A stretch of DNA of 64,000 bases from the NCBI GenBank assembly GCA_021799275.1, contig JAJZAT010000006.1, positions 39,677 through 103,676 on the forward strand, in the 5' to 3' direction. The position numbers and the translations under genes are program-made. Shown in pieces: positions 55,943 to 63,998 of the stretch (position 1 is the stretch's first letter; every line of letters begins with the position of its first letter). The notes beneath the pieces are model-generated. The model was not told the origin of the DNA and did not search any database. It was given only the letters and a program-made list of their open reading frames with translations. The stretch comes from Bacillota bacterium. GTDB taxonomy: Bacteria > Bacillota > Sulfobacillia > JAJZYS01 > JAJYTV01.

Positions 55943-55949
55943 CCGCGCG
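55941..55949 (+). other. attR-like core before the spoIIID 3' fragment
   Basis: AACCGCGCG, overlapping the last bases of the recombinase gene. It starts the region in frame with M-E-V-A-D-Y-I-L. Confidence 0.6.
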
Positions 55950-56177
55950 ATGGAGGTCGCGGACTACATTCTCGCGACGCAGGACACGGTACGCGACACA
56001 GCTCATCGCTTCGGGGTCTCGAAGAGCACCGTGCACAAGGATGTCACGGAGCGTCTGCCGCGCATCAACCCGCAGCTGGCGCGGCAGGTCAAGAGCGTGC
56101 TCGAACACAACAAGGCCGAGCGTCACATCCGTGGCGGCGAGGCGACGCGGCGCAAGTTCCTGGAGCGCTCGCTCTAG
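55941..56177 (+). pseudogene. spoIIID: spoIIID 3' fragment, lacks its own start
   Basis: Frame reading N-R-A-M-E-V-A-D-Y-I-L, then the HTH G-V-S-K-S-T-V-H-K-D-V-T-E-R-L-P-R-I-N-P-x-L-A, and R-H-I-R-G-G-E-A-T. These match SpoIIID (G-V-S-K-S-T-V-H-K-D and R-H-x-R-G-G-E-A-T are diagnostic). SpoIIID is the mother-cell regulator acting after SigE and on sigK. ATG 55950 has no ribosome site, so little of this should be made before excision. Joined length would be 84 residues (Bacillus 93), about 10 residues shorter at the C-terminus. Confidence 0.9.
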
Positions 56178-56274
56178 CGTCCCAAATCCCTGGATGGAGA
56201 AATAGTGCAGGACCTTCGACCTTGCCGGACGAATTGGCAATCGATCTCGGACGGCATGGTTGGAGGACGCCTGC

Positions 56275-57279
56275 ATGGAAATCGCGGTCGATCTGGGGAC
56301 GGCGAACGTCCTCGTGGCGGTTCGTGGCAAGGGCATCGTGCTGCGTGAGCCCTCTGTCGTGGCCGTGGAGCGGGAGTCGGGACGACTGGTGGCGATCGGC
56401 GACAAGGCGCGCCAGATGCTTGGCCGCACGCCTGGATCCATCGTCGCTTCCCGACCCCTGCGCGATGGCGTGATCGCGGATTACGATATCACCGAGGCGA
56501 TGCTGCGCTACTTCATCGCGCGCGTCACCCCGGGGCGCAGCATGACGCGGCCGCGCGTCATGGTCTGCATCCCGACCGGCGCCACCGGCGCCGAGCGACG
56601 CGCCGTGCGCGAGGCCGCGCAGAGCGCGGGGGCCGGCAAGGTGGAACTGATCGAGGAACCCTTGGCCGCCGCCCTTGGCGTCGGACTCGACATCACCAAG
56701 GCCAACGGCCACATGGTCGTCGACATCGGTGGTGGCACGACGGACGTCGCCGTGCTGAGCCTGGGTGGCATGGCGGCAAGCGATTCGGTGCGGATCGGCG
56801 GTGACGCCATGGACGCCGCGATCGCGCATGAGCTCAGATCGGCCTACAGCCTGGCCATCGGCGAACGGACGGCGGAGGAAGTCAAGATTGAGGTGGGTTC
56901 CGTCCATCCGGATGGACGGTCGGCAGCGATCGACATTCGCGGACGCGACCTTCTGACGGGCATGCCCCGCACCCTGAGTCTGACCTCCGCGGACGTGCGC
57001 CCCATCCTGATGGAGCCCGCGCATCAGATCGTCGACTCGGTGCGGCGCGTCCTCGAGGAGACGCCGCCTGAGCTCCTATCGGATATCCTCGACCGAGGCA
57101 TCTGGCTCACGGGCGGCGGCTCCCTGCTGCACGGCCTGCCGGAGCTGATCTCCCGCGAGACGGGGTTGCCAGCGCAGCGTTCGGACGACCCTATGACCTC
57201 GGTGGCGCTCGGCACGGCCCGCGCCCTGGAGCTCGAGCTTGTGGGCCGTCATATCGTGGTGTTCAAGCGCGTGATCTGA
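56275..57279 (+). CDS. mbl: Rod-shape protein, MreB/Mbl family
   Basis: 334 residues; ATG 56275 after GGAGG. Actin fold: D-L-G-T-A-N-V-L-V phosphate loop, P-T-G-A-T-G-A-E-R, E-E-P-L-A-A-A-L-G, D-I-G-G-G-T-T-D-V-A, and G-G-G-S-L-L-H-G-L-P near the end. Guides lateral wall synthesis. Its place after spoIIID and before fabZ is that of Bacillus mbl, so mbl is preferred over mreB. Confidence 0.9.
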   Translation: MEIAVDLGTANVLVAVRGKGIVLREPSVVAVERESGRLVAIGDKARQMLGRTPGSIVASRPLRDGVIADYDITEAMLRYFIARVTPGRSMTRPRVMVCIPTGATGAERRAVREAAQSAGAGKVELIEEPLAAALGVGLDITKANGHMVVDIGGGTTDVAVLSLGGMAASDSVRIGGDAMDAAIAHELRSAYSLAIGERTAEEVKIEVGSVHPDGRSAAIDIRGRDLLTGMPRTLSLTSADVRPILMEPAHQIVDSVRRVLEETPPELLSDILDRGIWLTGGGSLLHGLPELISRETGLPAQRSDDPMTSVALGTARALELELVGRHIVVFKRVI

Positions 57280-57328
57280 GGTCGCCCGGATGCCCCGACG
57301 AGACCTGGTCGCACGATAGGAGGAACTC

Positions 57329-57778
57329 ATGGACGTAATGGACCTCTTGCCGCACCGCTACCCGTTTCTCATGGTGGACAAGATCGTCGAGATCGTGCCG
57401 CGCGAGCGCGCGGTCGCGATCAAGAACCTTTCCCACGGCGAGCCGGTGTTCCTCGGCCATTTCCCCGGCATGCCGATCTTTCCGGGGGTGCTTCAGCTCG
57501 AGTGCATGGCGCAGACGGCGGGCCTCTGCTTCGGCGCGGAGATCGGCGACAGGGTGGGCGTGCTCGCCAGCGTGGACGGTGCGAAGTTTCATCGGCCCGC
57601 GCGGCCTGGCGACCAGTTGCGGATCGAGGCCAAGATCGTCGCGAACCGACACGGCTTCGCGAAGGCCGAGGGCAGGATCACGTGCGACGACCAGATCGTT
57701 GCGCAGGCCAACATCACCTTCGCCCTCGTGGCACGCAGTGCGTTCGAGTCGGGAGGGCGCGGCGGCTCCACGGACTGA
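57329..57778 (+). CDS. fabZ: 3-hydroxyacyl-ACP dehydratase
   Basis: 149 residues; ATG 57329 after AGGAGG. Fatty acid elongation. Motifs [12 protein letters not shown], catalytic His in [12 protein letters not shown], and the Glu in [11 protein letters not shown]. The C-terminus is about 10 residues longer than the E. coli enzyme. Confidence 0.96.
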   Translation: MDVMDLLPHRYPFLMVDKIVEIVPRERAVAIKNLSHGEPVFLGHFPGMPIFPGVLQLECMAQTAGLCFGAEIGDRVGVLASVDGAKFHRPARPGDQLRIEAKIVANRHGFAKAEGRITCDDQIVAQANITFALVARSAFESGGRGGSTD

Positions 57779-57796
57779 GGTTCGTCAAAGGCCGCG

Positions 57797-57826
57797 TTGA
57801 CGCGCCGTGAGGCCCTATGCTAGGAT
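57797..57826 (+). promoter_or_regulatory. metK promoter
   Basis: TTGACG (57797-57802), 18-bp spacer, TAGGAT (57821-57826). The SAM riboswitch begins about 25 bases downstream. Confidence 0.65.
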
Positions 57827-57850
57827 GGTTTTCGCCAAAAATCGAACATG

Positions 57851-57943
57851 CTCATCGCGAGTGGTGGAGGGGCTGGCCCGATGAAACCCGGCAACCGGGC
57901 GTTTGCCACGGTGCCAAACCCTGCAGCATCGCTGAGGGATGAG
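57851..57943 (+). promoter_or_regulatory. SAM-I (S-box) riboswitch
   Basis: P1 arms CTCATC (57851-57856) and GATGAG (57938-57943). Conserved blocks: GAGGGGCTGGCCCGATGAAACC, then CCGGCAACCGGG, GGTGCCAAACCCTGC and CTGAGGGATGAG. This is the SAM-I class. SAM binding should favour the terminator and reduce metK expression. Confidence 0.96.
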
Positions 57944-57950
57944 AGAACGC

Positions 57951-57980
57951 AGCCGGACTCTCGTAGTCCGGCTATTTTGT
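57951..57980 (+). terminator. SAM-I-controlled terminator
   Basis: AGCCGGACT (57951-57959), loop CTCGT, AGTCCGGCT (57965-57973), then ATTTTGT. Confidence 0.88.
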
Positions 57981-58006
57981 GCCCAGATCGAGAGGAGGGC
58001 CCCTGC

Positions 58007-59191
58007 TTGCGCAGCCTGTTCACGTCGGAGTCCGTAACCGAGGGACACCCGGACAAGGTCGCCGACCAGATCTCCGACGCGATTCTAGACGCCATCCTGG
58101 CCAACGATCCCAATGCGCGGGTCGCGGCCGAGACGCTTGTTACGACGGGGCTGGTGCTTGTAGCCGGAGAGATCACCACGTCGTGCTACGCCGATCTCCC
58201 CAGCATCATCCGCTCTACCGTGCGCGACATCGGCTACACGCGGGCGAAGTTCGGTTTCGACGCCGACACCTGCGCGGTCCTGACCTCGATCGACGAGCAG
58301 TCGCCGGACATCGCTCAGGGCGTCGACAAGGCGCTCGAGACGCGCTCCGGCACCTCGGAGCAGGACCAGGGCGCGGGGGATCAGGGCATGATGTTCGGCT
58401 ACGCCTGCGACGAGACGCCGGAACTGATGCCGCTTCCCATCAGCCTGGCGCACGCCCTGGCCCGCCGCCTGAGCGAGGTGCGCCGCAGCGACCTCGACTT
58501 CCTGCGCCCCGATGGCAAGACGCAGGTCACGATCCGCTACGAGAACGACCGGCCTGTGCACGTGGACACCGTCGTGGTCTCGAGCCAGCACGCCGACGAC
58601 GTCTCGAACGAGGCCCTGGCGGCCTCTATCCGCGAGATGGTGATCGACGCGGTGGTGCCTGCTGGCCTGCGCGACAGCGAGACCCGCTACCTCGTCAACC
58701 CGAGCGGCCGTTTCGTCTATGGGGGTCCCGCGGCCGACTCGGGCCTCACGGGCCGCAAGATCATCGTCGACACGTACGGCGGCATGGCACGGCACGGCGG
58801 CGGAGCCTTCTCCGGCAAGGACCCCTCCAAGGTGGACCGCTCGGCCAGCTACGCGGCCAGGTGGGTTGCGAAGAACGTCGTGGCAGCGGGCCTTGCCAGG
58901 CGCTGCGAAATTCAACTCAGCTACGCGATCGGCGTGGCCCATCCGCTCGCTGTGGGCGTGGACACCTTCGGTACGGGTACCGTCTCCGACCAGGAGATCG
59001 CCGCCGCGGTGCAGGAGGTCTTCGATCTGAGACCGGCGGCCGTCATCCGCAACTTGGACCTGCGGCGGCCGATCTACCGCCAGGTGGCGGCCTACGGCCA
59101 CTTTGGCCGCCCGGACCTCAATCTTCCCTGGGAGCAACTCAACAAGGTCGCCGACCTCAGGGCGCGACTCCGCCTGCCGACCGAGCGCTGA
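58007..59191 (+). CDS. metK: S-adenosylmethionine synthetase
   Basis: 394 residues. TTG 58007 is 7 bases after GAGGAGGG and gives the usual length; earlier codons belong to the leader. Makes SAM from Met and ATP. Motifs: [49 protein letters not shown]. Controlled by the SAM-I riboswitch. Confidence 0.98.
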   Translation: MRSLFTSESVTEGHPDKVADQISDAILDAILANDPNARVAAETLVTTGLVLVAGEITTSCYADLPSIIRSTVRDIGYTRAKFGFDADTCAVLTSIDEQSPDIAQGVDKALETRSGTSEQDQGAGDQGMMFGYACDETPELMPLPISLAHALARRLSEVRRSDLDFLRPDGKTQVTIRYENDRPVHVDTVVVSSQHADDVSNEALAASIREMVIDAVVPAGLRDSETRYLVNPSGRFVYGGPAADSGLTGRKIIVDTYGGMARHGGGAFSGKDPSKVDRSASYAARWVAKNVVAAGLARRCEIQLSYAIGVAHPLAVGVDTFGTGTVSDQEIAAAVQEVFDLRPAAVIRNLDLRRPIYRQVAAYGHFGRPDLNLPWEQLNKVADLRARLRLPTER

Positions 59192-59250
59192 GTTTCACCG
59201 CCCCGCCCGCCTCGCCATAGGGTATTGGGCGGCAAAGGAGGCGGTGGGCG

Positions 59251-59601
59251 GTGATCTGGTTCGGGCTGGCGATCGGCGTGCTGCTTCTGATCTGGATCGT
59301 CTGGCCGACCAAGCAGCGCGACCTGCCGGTATTGCTTCTGGTGCGTGATCGCGCCGAGGAGATCGAGGGTGTACTCCGGCAGGTCACGGCGGCCGGGTGC
59401 GTCGTGCACGTGTTGGTGCGCGAGTCCCGGGACGACAGCCTGCGTCTTGTGCGGGAGTTCGCGCTTGAAAGCGACGGCGTCCTGCCCCTGGAAGGCGACC
59501 TCGACCAGGCGCTCGAGGACGCGGGCATGTCGGCTGCGGTCCTGGTGCGCCTCGATGACGGGCGACCTGTGCGCGCTGTGTTGCAGGAGGCTGGCTTCTG
59601 A
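59251..59601 (+). CDS. Small single-pass membrane protein, unknown function
   Basis: 116 residues from GTG 59251 after AAAGGAGG. N-terminal transmembrane helix (W-F-G-L-A-I-G-V-L-L-L-I-W-I-V-W), then an approximately 95-residue soluble domain with alternating beta/alpha pattern (LPVLLLVRDRAEEIEG, C-V-V-H-V-L-V-R-E-S). The fold suggests a thioredoxin- or GT-like Rossmann unit but no family is recognised. Probably faces the cytoplasm. Confidence 0.6.
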   Translation: MIWFGLAIGVLLLIWIVWPTKQRDLPVLLLVRDRAEEIEGVLRQVTAAGCVVHVLVRESRDDSLRLVREFALESDGVLPLEGDLDQALEDAGMSAAVLVRLDDGRPVRAVLQEAGF

Positions 59602-59763
59602 CCGGAGGCATGCCTCGACGCGGATCAACCAGACATGGCAAAATATGATCAAGCCAGCCCAAGTTTCCTGGTGAGGTTTACGACCGGCGAACGGGCGGGC
59701 CGGACCCGGCGATCTTCGAGGCCGGGCGTCCCCACCTTGGCATCGTCAACGGAGTGAGGGCTG

Positions 59764-61365
59764 TTGCGGCGAGAGCACGCCTATGCCTGGATCGTCGGCT
59801 CTGCAGGCTGGCTCTGGCTGCTCGTGGTGCTCTTTCTCCATCCACCCACCATTCCGCTGGCCATCGCCGCGTTCGCGGCGTACGGTGTTCTGGCCGAGAT
59901 CTGGCCCGCCAACCTGCGGGCCGGGACGGTGTCCATCGAGGCGGCATTCCTGGTCCCCGCGGCCGTTCTGACCGGCCCGCAAGGAGCCGCAGCGGCCCTG
60001 GCGGTCAGCGTGCTGATCGCATCGGCGATCCGGCGCCGGCCGGTGCGGGTCTGGCTGTTCAACGGCGGCCAGTATGCGCTCGCCGTGCTCGCGGCGGGCT
60101 ACCTCGGCCAACATGTTTTTCCGCTGGTCTTTTCGGAGCTCGTCCTGCAGGTCGGCGCGCTTGTCGTCTTCTTCCTGATCTTTCTCGCGCTCAACCACCT
60201 GCTGGTCGACACCTACTTTCTGCTCGCGCACTTCAACTGGCAGGCCGCGGTCCTGGACGGGCTCGGTCTCGACCTGCTCGCCTCCCTGGTCACCCTGCCG
60301 CTTGGCATGGGCGTGGTGGTGGCATTCCACGAATACGCCTGGGTGGGCATCTTCGCGATCGCGACGCCGCTCGTGCTGGTGGGCTACGCATTGCATCTGC
60401 AGATGGACCTGCGCCAGCGCAACCGCAATCTCGAACTCCTCAACGGGTTCTACCAGATGTTTGCCAGCGCCGGCGGCGTAGAGGACATCCTCACCGCCTT
60501 GCGCGACCGCCTCGGCATGGTCTTCCAGAATTCGCTCTGCTATGCGGGCCTCGTGGATGCCCGCGGGCGCCTGCAGACCTTGCCGGGAAGCGGATTCGTG
60601 CCGCTCGGGGCGGGCGAGGACATGGCCGCCAATGGCGGTCGGACGCTGGTGCTGAGCGGAGAGGAGGCCATGAGAGTGCTGGCGCCCGGGGCGGGGGGCG
60701 GCATCGCCTTGCCCGTCACGACGTCGCGTGGGCTCTGTGGCGTGGTGGCGTTCGCCTGGCCGTACGAGCTGCAGGTCGGCGATGAGGATCGCCGCCTCTT
60801 TGACGCGGCACGCCACCTTGCGATGATCGCGTGCGACAAGGAGACCCTGCTCCGGGAGACCGAGCGACTGGCCGCCACCGATCCGCGGCTCCCAGGTCTC
60901 TACAACTACCGCTACCTGATCGCAAGGCTGGAGGAGGGGCTCTCGCACAACCGGCGGGAGGGGACCCGGCTCGCCCTCGTCTACATCGATCTGGACGGCT
61001 TCAAGCAGTACAACGACAGGCTCGGGCATCTGGCCGGCGACGAGGTGCTCAGGGAGTTCGCGAACCTTCTCAGCGGCCACACGCGCCAAGGGGACGTCGC
61101 TGCGCGTTACGCGGGGGACGAGTTCGTGCTGCTGCTCGCAGACGCGGACCAGACCCGCGCCGAGGAGGTGGCGGCGCGCCTGCGCGCCGAGGTGGAGGCG
61201 TACAGCTTCCTGACCGGCTTTGAGGTGGCGACGGGCGTCAGGGGTCTCAGCTTCAGTTGCGGTGTCGCCTGCGACGAGGGCGGAACGCACGACCCCCGGG
61301 GGCTGATCGACGCCGCCGATCGCGCCATGTATGAGGACAAGCGCCAGAAGAGGCTCGAACGCTAA
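59764..61365 (+). CDS. Membrane diguanylate cyclase (GGDEF) with GAF-like domain
   Basis: 533 residues from TTG 59764. Residues 1-215: about six transmembrane helices (MASE-like sensor). Residues 220-350: GAF-like domain. Residues 360-533: GGDEF domain with signature R-Y-A-G-D-E-F (AGDEF variant), metal-binding D of V-Y-I-D-L-D-G-F-K, and the inhibitory I-site R-Q-G-D exactly five residues before AGDEF. It should make c-di-GMP. A c-di-AMP riboswitch is present elsewhere, so the two nucleotides act separately. The start has a poor ribosome site (GAGGGCTG). Confidence 0.9.
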   Translation: MRREHAYAWIVGSAGWLWLLVVLFLHPPTIPLAIAAFAAYGVLAEIWPANLRAGTVSIEAAFLVPAAVLTGPQGAAAALAVSVLIASAIRRRPVRVWLFNGGQYALAVLAAGYLGQHVFPLVFSELVLQVGALVVFFLIFLALNHLLVDTYFLLAHFNWQAAVLDGLGLDLLASLVTLPLGMGVVVAFHEYAWVGIFAIATPLVLVGYALHLQMDLRQRNRNLELLNGFYQMFASAGGVEDILTALRDRLGMVFQNSLCYAGLVDARGRLQTLPGSGFVPLGAGEDMAANGGRTLVLSGEEAMRVLAPGAGGGIALPVTTSRGLCGVVAFAWPYELQVGDEDRRLFDAARHLAMIACDKETLLRETERLAATDPRLPGLYNYRYLIARLEEGLSHNRREGTRLALVYIDLDGFKQYNDRLGHLAGDEVLREFANLLSGHTRQGDVAARYAGDEFVLLLADADQTRAEEVAARLRAEVEAYSFLTGFEVATGVRGLSFSCGVACDEGGTHDPRGLIDAADRAMYEDKRQKRLER

Positions 61366-61398
61366 GAGGGGTGCTCCCAGCGCTCAAGGCGTGTCCCA

Positions 61399-61427
61399 TT
61401 GACGCTTTGGCAAGCATCGGATATGCT
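61399..61427 (+). promoter_or_regulatory. Promoter of the zinc-ribbon gene
   Basis: TTGACG (61399-61404), exact 17-bp spacer, TATGCT (61422-61427). Confidence 0.75.
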
Positions 61428-61462
61428 GGGTGCACATTCCCGGGCCCTGGGAGGGAATCCCG

Positions 61463-61738
61463 TTGGAGGACAAGGTCATCAAGTGCCGGGACTGCGGTGC
61501 GGAGTTCCTGTTCTCGGTGGGCGAGCAGGAGTTCTTCGCGGAGAAGGGCTTCCAGCATGAACCTACGCGTTGCCGCGAATGCCGCTCCAAGAAGCGGCAG
61601 GAAGTGGGCGCGGCCCGCGAGTTGCACACGGTGGTGTGCGCCTCGTGCGGCGCTGAGACGCAGGTGCCGTTCAAGCCTCGGCTGGACCGTCCGGTGTACT
61701 GTCGCGAATGCTTTGAACGCGAGCGCGCGCAGGCCTGA
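61463..61738 (+). CDS. Small zinc-ribbon protein
   Basis: 91 residues from TTG 61463 after GGGAGGG. Three CxxC-like pairs: K-C-R-D-C-G-A-E-F, R-C-R-E-C-R-S-K-K and V-C-A-S-C-G-A-E-T followed by Y-C-R-E-C-F. It resembles the zinc-ribbon/CxxC family common in high-GC gram-positives and Chloroflexi. Function is unknown. Confidence 0.8.
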   Translation: MEDKVIKCRDCGAEFLFSVGEQEFFAEKGFQHEPTRCRECRSKKRQEVGAARELHTVVCASCGAETQVPFKPRLDRPVYCRECFERERAQA

Positions 61739-61771
61739 CCGGGAACTCCCTGGAATCCGAACTTATGGAAC

Positions 61772-61798
61772 GGCGCCCGTCCGACAAGGACGGGCGCC
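61772..61798 (+). terminator. Terminator of the zinc-ribbon gene
   Basis: GGCGCCCGTCC (61772-61782), loop GACAA, GGACGGGCGCC (61788-61798), followed by TGCATT. The intron remnant begins right after it. Confidence 0.8.
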
Positions 61799-61807
61799 TG
61801 CATTAGG

Positions 61808-61965
61808 TGAACCGAGCCCTGGGCACGGCCTATTGGCGCGCCCAGGGACTCGTGAGTCTAGCCGAACGGTTCGATACCCTGATGGCTTCTCGATGAACCG
61901 CTGTATGCCGAACGGCACGTACGGCGGTGTGGGAGGGCGGGGGCGCGACGCCCCCCTCTACCCGA
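61808..61965 (+). mobile_element. Group II intron 3' remnant (domains V and VI), IIC-like
   Basis: Domain V is 34 bases (61895-61928): ACCGC-TGTA-TGCC, loop GAAC, GGCA-(CG bulge)-TACG-GCGGT. The 2-base CG bulge on the 3' strand and a CGC catalytic triad near the base are as in group IIC introns. A GC-rich domain VI hairpin (about 61930-61960) ends CTACCCGAT, a plausible AY 3' end. There is no reverse transcriptase or domain I-III, so this is a decayed copy. Its place directly after an intrinsic terminator is the usual target of group IIC introns. The 5' edge is approximate. Confidence 0.75.
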
Positions 61966-62504
61966 TTGCGGGCACAGGTTGCCGCGTTGTGGGACGCGCA
62001 ATCTGGGCCTGCGCCGGAGCATGGCGTGGGCACGCGCGGAGCGCCGGGCAGACGTGGTGCTGGTGCCGGGAGACGGACAGACCGGCGCGGATGCTCGCGA
62101 GGAACCGGGTCAAGGACCTGGGCGATGGCTCACGGATACCGCCCGGGGTACTCTATGCAGACATGCATGCGTGCCCTGTGGAACAGTCCACATCGGCCGG
62201 GCTGCGAAACACCGCGATCTAGGCCTATCCACAGAGTTGTCCACAGTTTGCACAGGTTGCAGGTTGCTTCACGAAACCCTAACAAACTGTATCCCCAACT
62301 CATCCGGGAGAGGCGAGATGTTGGCCTCTGAAAAGCGCTTGGGGCCGCGGTATACGTCGCATACTATGCGCAGCACGAGATTGCCTCACGGAAGGCTTGA
62401 GCAGCTTGCTTGAATCCTCACTGAACTGGCCCAATGACGGTACGGGTGACGGAATGGTGTCAACCACAAATGTTTGGTTGCGGATGAACGGTGAGGAATC
62501 CTTC
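61966..62504. other. Non-coding interval before the ISL3 element
   Basis: No convincing gene over about 540 bases; open frames lack ribosome sites. It contains DnaA-box-like 9-mers near 62177-62245 and a short dyad (CAACCA...TGGTTG) at 62461-62480. Confidence 0.5.
62177..62245. other. Cluster of DnaA-box-like sites
   Basis: CTATCCACA (62225-62233) and TTGTCCACA (62237-62245) lie in tandem, 12 bases apart. Upstream, TGTGGA (62177-62182) and TCCACA (62187-62192) form an inverted pair. All are close to the TTATCCACA consensus. There is no adjacent dnaA or rep gene or AT-rich unwinding region, so this may be a DnaA-titration site or a remnant origin. Confidence 0.45.
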
Positions 62505-62638
62505 TGGCCAGCCCACCTGAGTAGCAGATGGCGGCGGGTTGTGGGGCGGGCAAGGCCGCAAGCCGCGTAGCGGGGGCCGTCAGGCCAAGCCTTGCCGGGG
62601 CCACAACCCGCCGCACCGTGTTCGATGTGGGCTGGCCA
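62505..62638. repeat. Three-tier nested palindrome (134 bases)
   Basis: Outer arms TGGCCAGCCCAC (62505-62516) and complement (62627-62638), middle arms GCGGCGGGTTGTGG (62531-62544) and complement (62601-62614), inner arms GGCAAGGC (62549-62556) and complement (62589-62596). The 13 and 12-base spacers between tiers are not complementary. It lies just upstream of the ISL3 transposase. It may be a structured RNA, a MITE-like element or part of the insertion sequence end. Confidence 0.7.
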
Positions 62639-62711
62639 CGCCTATCCAGGTATTCGGTAAACTGCGGGGGCGAGTTCGAAAGGGGGGATATGTTAGGCGT
62701 GAGGTGAGGAC

Positions 62712-63998
62712 GTGCCCCAGGATGAACGTCGTGTGACGGATGAGCGGGTGGACCGCTTCCTGCGGATGACCTTGGATCTGCCCGAGTACTGGTCGATTGT
62801 CGACGCCGAGCTGACGCAGCGCGATGCGACGCTGCTGGCACAAGACACGCGGTTGACGCGGGACCGCGGGCGTGTGGACATCACCCTGGCGGCCGATGCG
62901 AAGCAGCTTCCCTGCCCCGAGTGCGGTGCCCTCTCGCCACGGTACGATCAGCGACCGCTGCAGACATGGGAGCACCTTGAACTCTTCGACTATCGGACCT
63001 ACCTCCATGCGAGGCCAGTGCGCGTGCGCTGTGCCGAGCACGGGGTGCTCACCGTGGCGATGCCGTGGGCGCGGCCGGGTTCTGGCTTCACCCTCGAATA
63101 CGAGTTCCGCGTCCTCGACATGGTCAAGGACGCCCCTGTCCACTCGGTCGCCCGCAAGCTCGGCGTCACCGATCACCGCCTGTGGCGCGTGGTGCACCAT
63201 TACGCCGCCACGATCCGGCGGGAGATGTCCTTCACTGACATCCAGCGCATCGGCATCGACGAGAAGGCTTCGCGCCGCGGTCACAAGTACATCTCCCTCG
63301 TCGTCGACCTGGACTCGCACAAGGTGATCTTCGCGACCGAAGGCCGCGACGGGTCCGTCCTGACGGAGTTCGCGCAGGCCCTGGAGGCCGGCGACGGCAG
63401 CCGGGACGCCATCTCGATGGTGACCATGGACATGTCCGCGGCCTACATCTCCGGCGTGGAGAAGGAGTTCCCCCAGGCGCAGATCATCTTCGACAAGTTC
63501 CACGTCATCCAGCTGGCCTCCGATGCCGTCGATCAGGTGCGCCGCCAGGAGCAGAAGGACGTCGCTGAACTCAAGGGATCGCGCTATCTCTTCCTCAAGA
63601 ACCCTGACAGTCTCACGCCCAAGCAGCAGGCTCAGATCCAAAGCCTCCTGCACATCCCCCTCCAGACAGCGCGTGCCTACGGCCTGCGTCTCCAACTGCA
63701 GGAGTTCTACGAGAACGAAACCACGGAAGAAGCGCTCAAGCTCTGGTACTCGCGCGCTATCCGTAGCCGCCTCGAGCCGATGAAGAGCGTCGCCAAGACC
63801 ATCAAGCGCCACTGGGACGGCGTGCTCCTCGGGGCCATGACCAGGCTCACCAATGCCGTCCTCGAGGGAATCAACAGCGTAATTCAGGCGGCCAAGAGCC
63901 GTGCCCGTGGGTACCGCCGCGTGCAGAACCTTATCAACATGATCTTCATCCTCTTTTATCCGCTTGACCGGCTACTCGCCACTCGTTACGCCAAATAA
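62712..63998 (+). CDS. ISL3-family transposase
   Basis: 428 residues from GTG 62712, intact. N-terminal zinc-finger region (C-P-E-C-G-A ... V-R-C-A-E-H-G), a helix-turn-helix (V-A-R-K-L-G-V-T-D-H-R-L-W-R-V-V), and a DDE domain with I-D-E-K-A-S-R-R-G-H-K-Y, V-T-M-D-M-S-A-A-Y, F-D-K-F-H-V-I-Q and a C-terminal V-L-E-G-I-N-S-V-I-Q-A-A-K (E of DDE), as in ISL3. The right end of the element lies beyond the window (2 bases after the stop); terminal repeats cannot be defined. Confidence 0.9.
   Translation: MPQDERRVTDERVDRFLRMTLDLPEYWSIVDAELTQRDATLLAQDTRLTRDRGRVDITLAADAKQLPCPECGALSPRYDQRPLQTWEHLELFDYRTYLHARPVRVRCAEHGVLTVAMPWARPGSGFTLEYEFRVLDMVKDAPVHSVARKLGVTDHRLWRVVHHYAATIRREMSFTDIQRIGIDEKASRRGHKYISLVVDLDSHKVIFATEGRDGSVLTEFAQALEAGDGSRDAISMVTMDMSAAYISGVEKEFPQAQIIFDKFHVIQLASDAVDQVRRQEQKDVAELKGSRYLFLKNPDSLTPKQQAQIQSLLHIPLQTARAYGLRLQLQEFYENETTEEALKLWYSRAIRSRLEPMKSVAKTIKRHWDGVLLGAMTRLTNAVLEGINSVIQAAKSRARGYRRVQNLINMIFILFYPLDRLLATRYAK

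Larger units (their letters stand above)
53868..55949 (+). mobile_element. Skin-like element interrupting spoIIID (approximately 2.07 kb)
   Basis: The stretch between the two spoIIID fragments carries one clear gene, a large serine recombinase, plus a 30-codon ORF and a hairpin region. The two junction copies share AA-N-CG-N-GCG: AAGCGGGCG at 53868-53876 and AACCGCGCG at 55941-55949. Recombination at AA, CG or GCG all restore the frame. Size, single recombinase, and position inside a sporulation regulator resemble the skin and SPbeta elements that interrupt sigK and spsM in Bacillus. Mobility is inferred, not shown. Boundaries are exact to within the 9-base core. Confidence 0.85.

Noticed and set aside
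53850..56177. Simple decay of spoIIID (pseudogene without excision)
   Set aside because: Both halves keep their residues in register with no missing codons, the recombinase is intact and the cores match; decay would not leave such clean junctions. It is still possible if another spoIIID exists.
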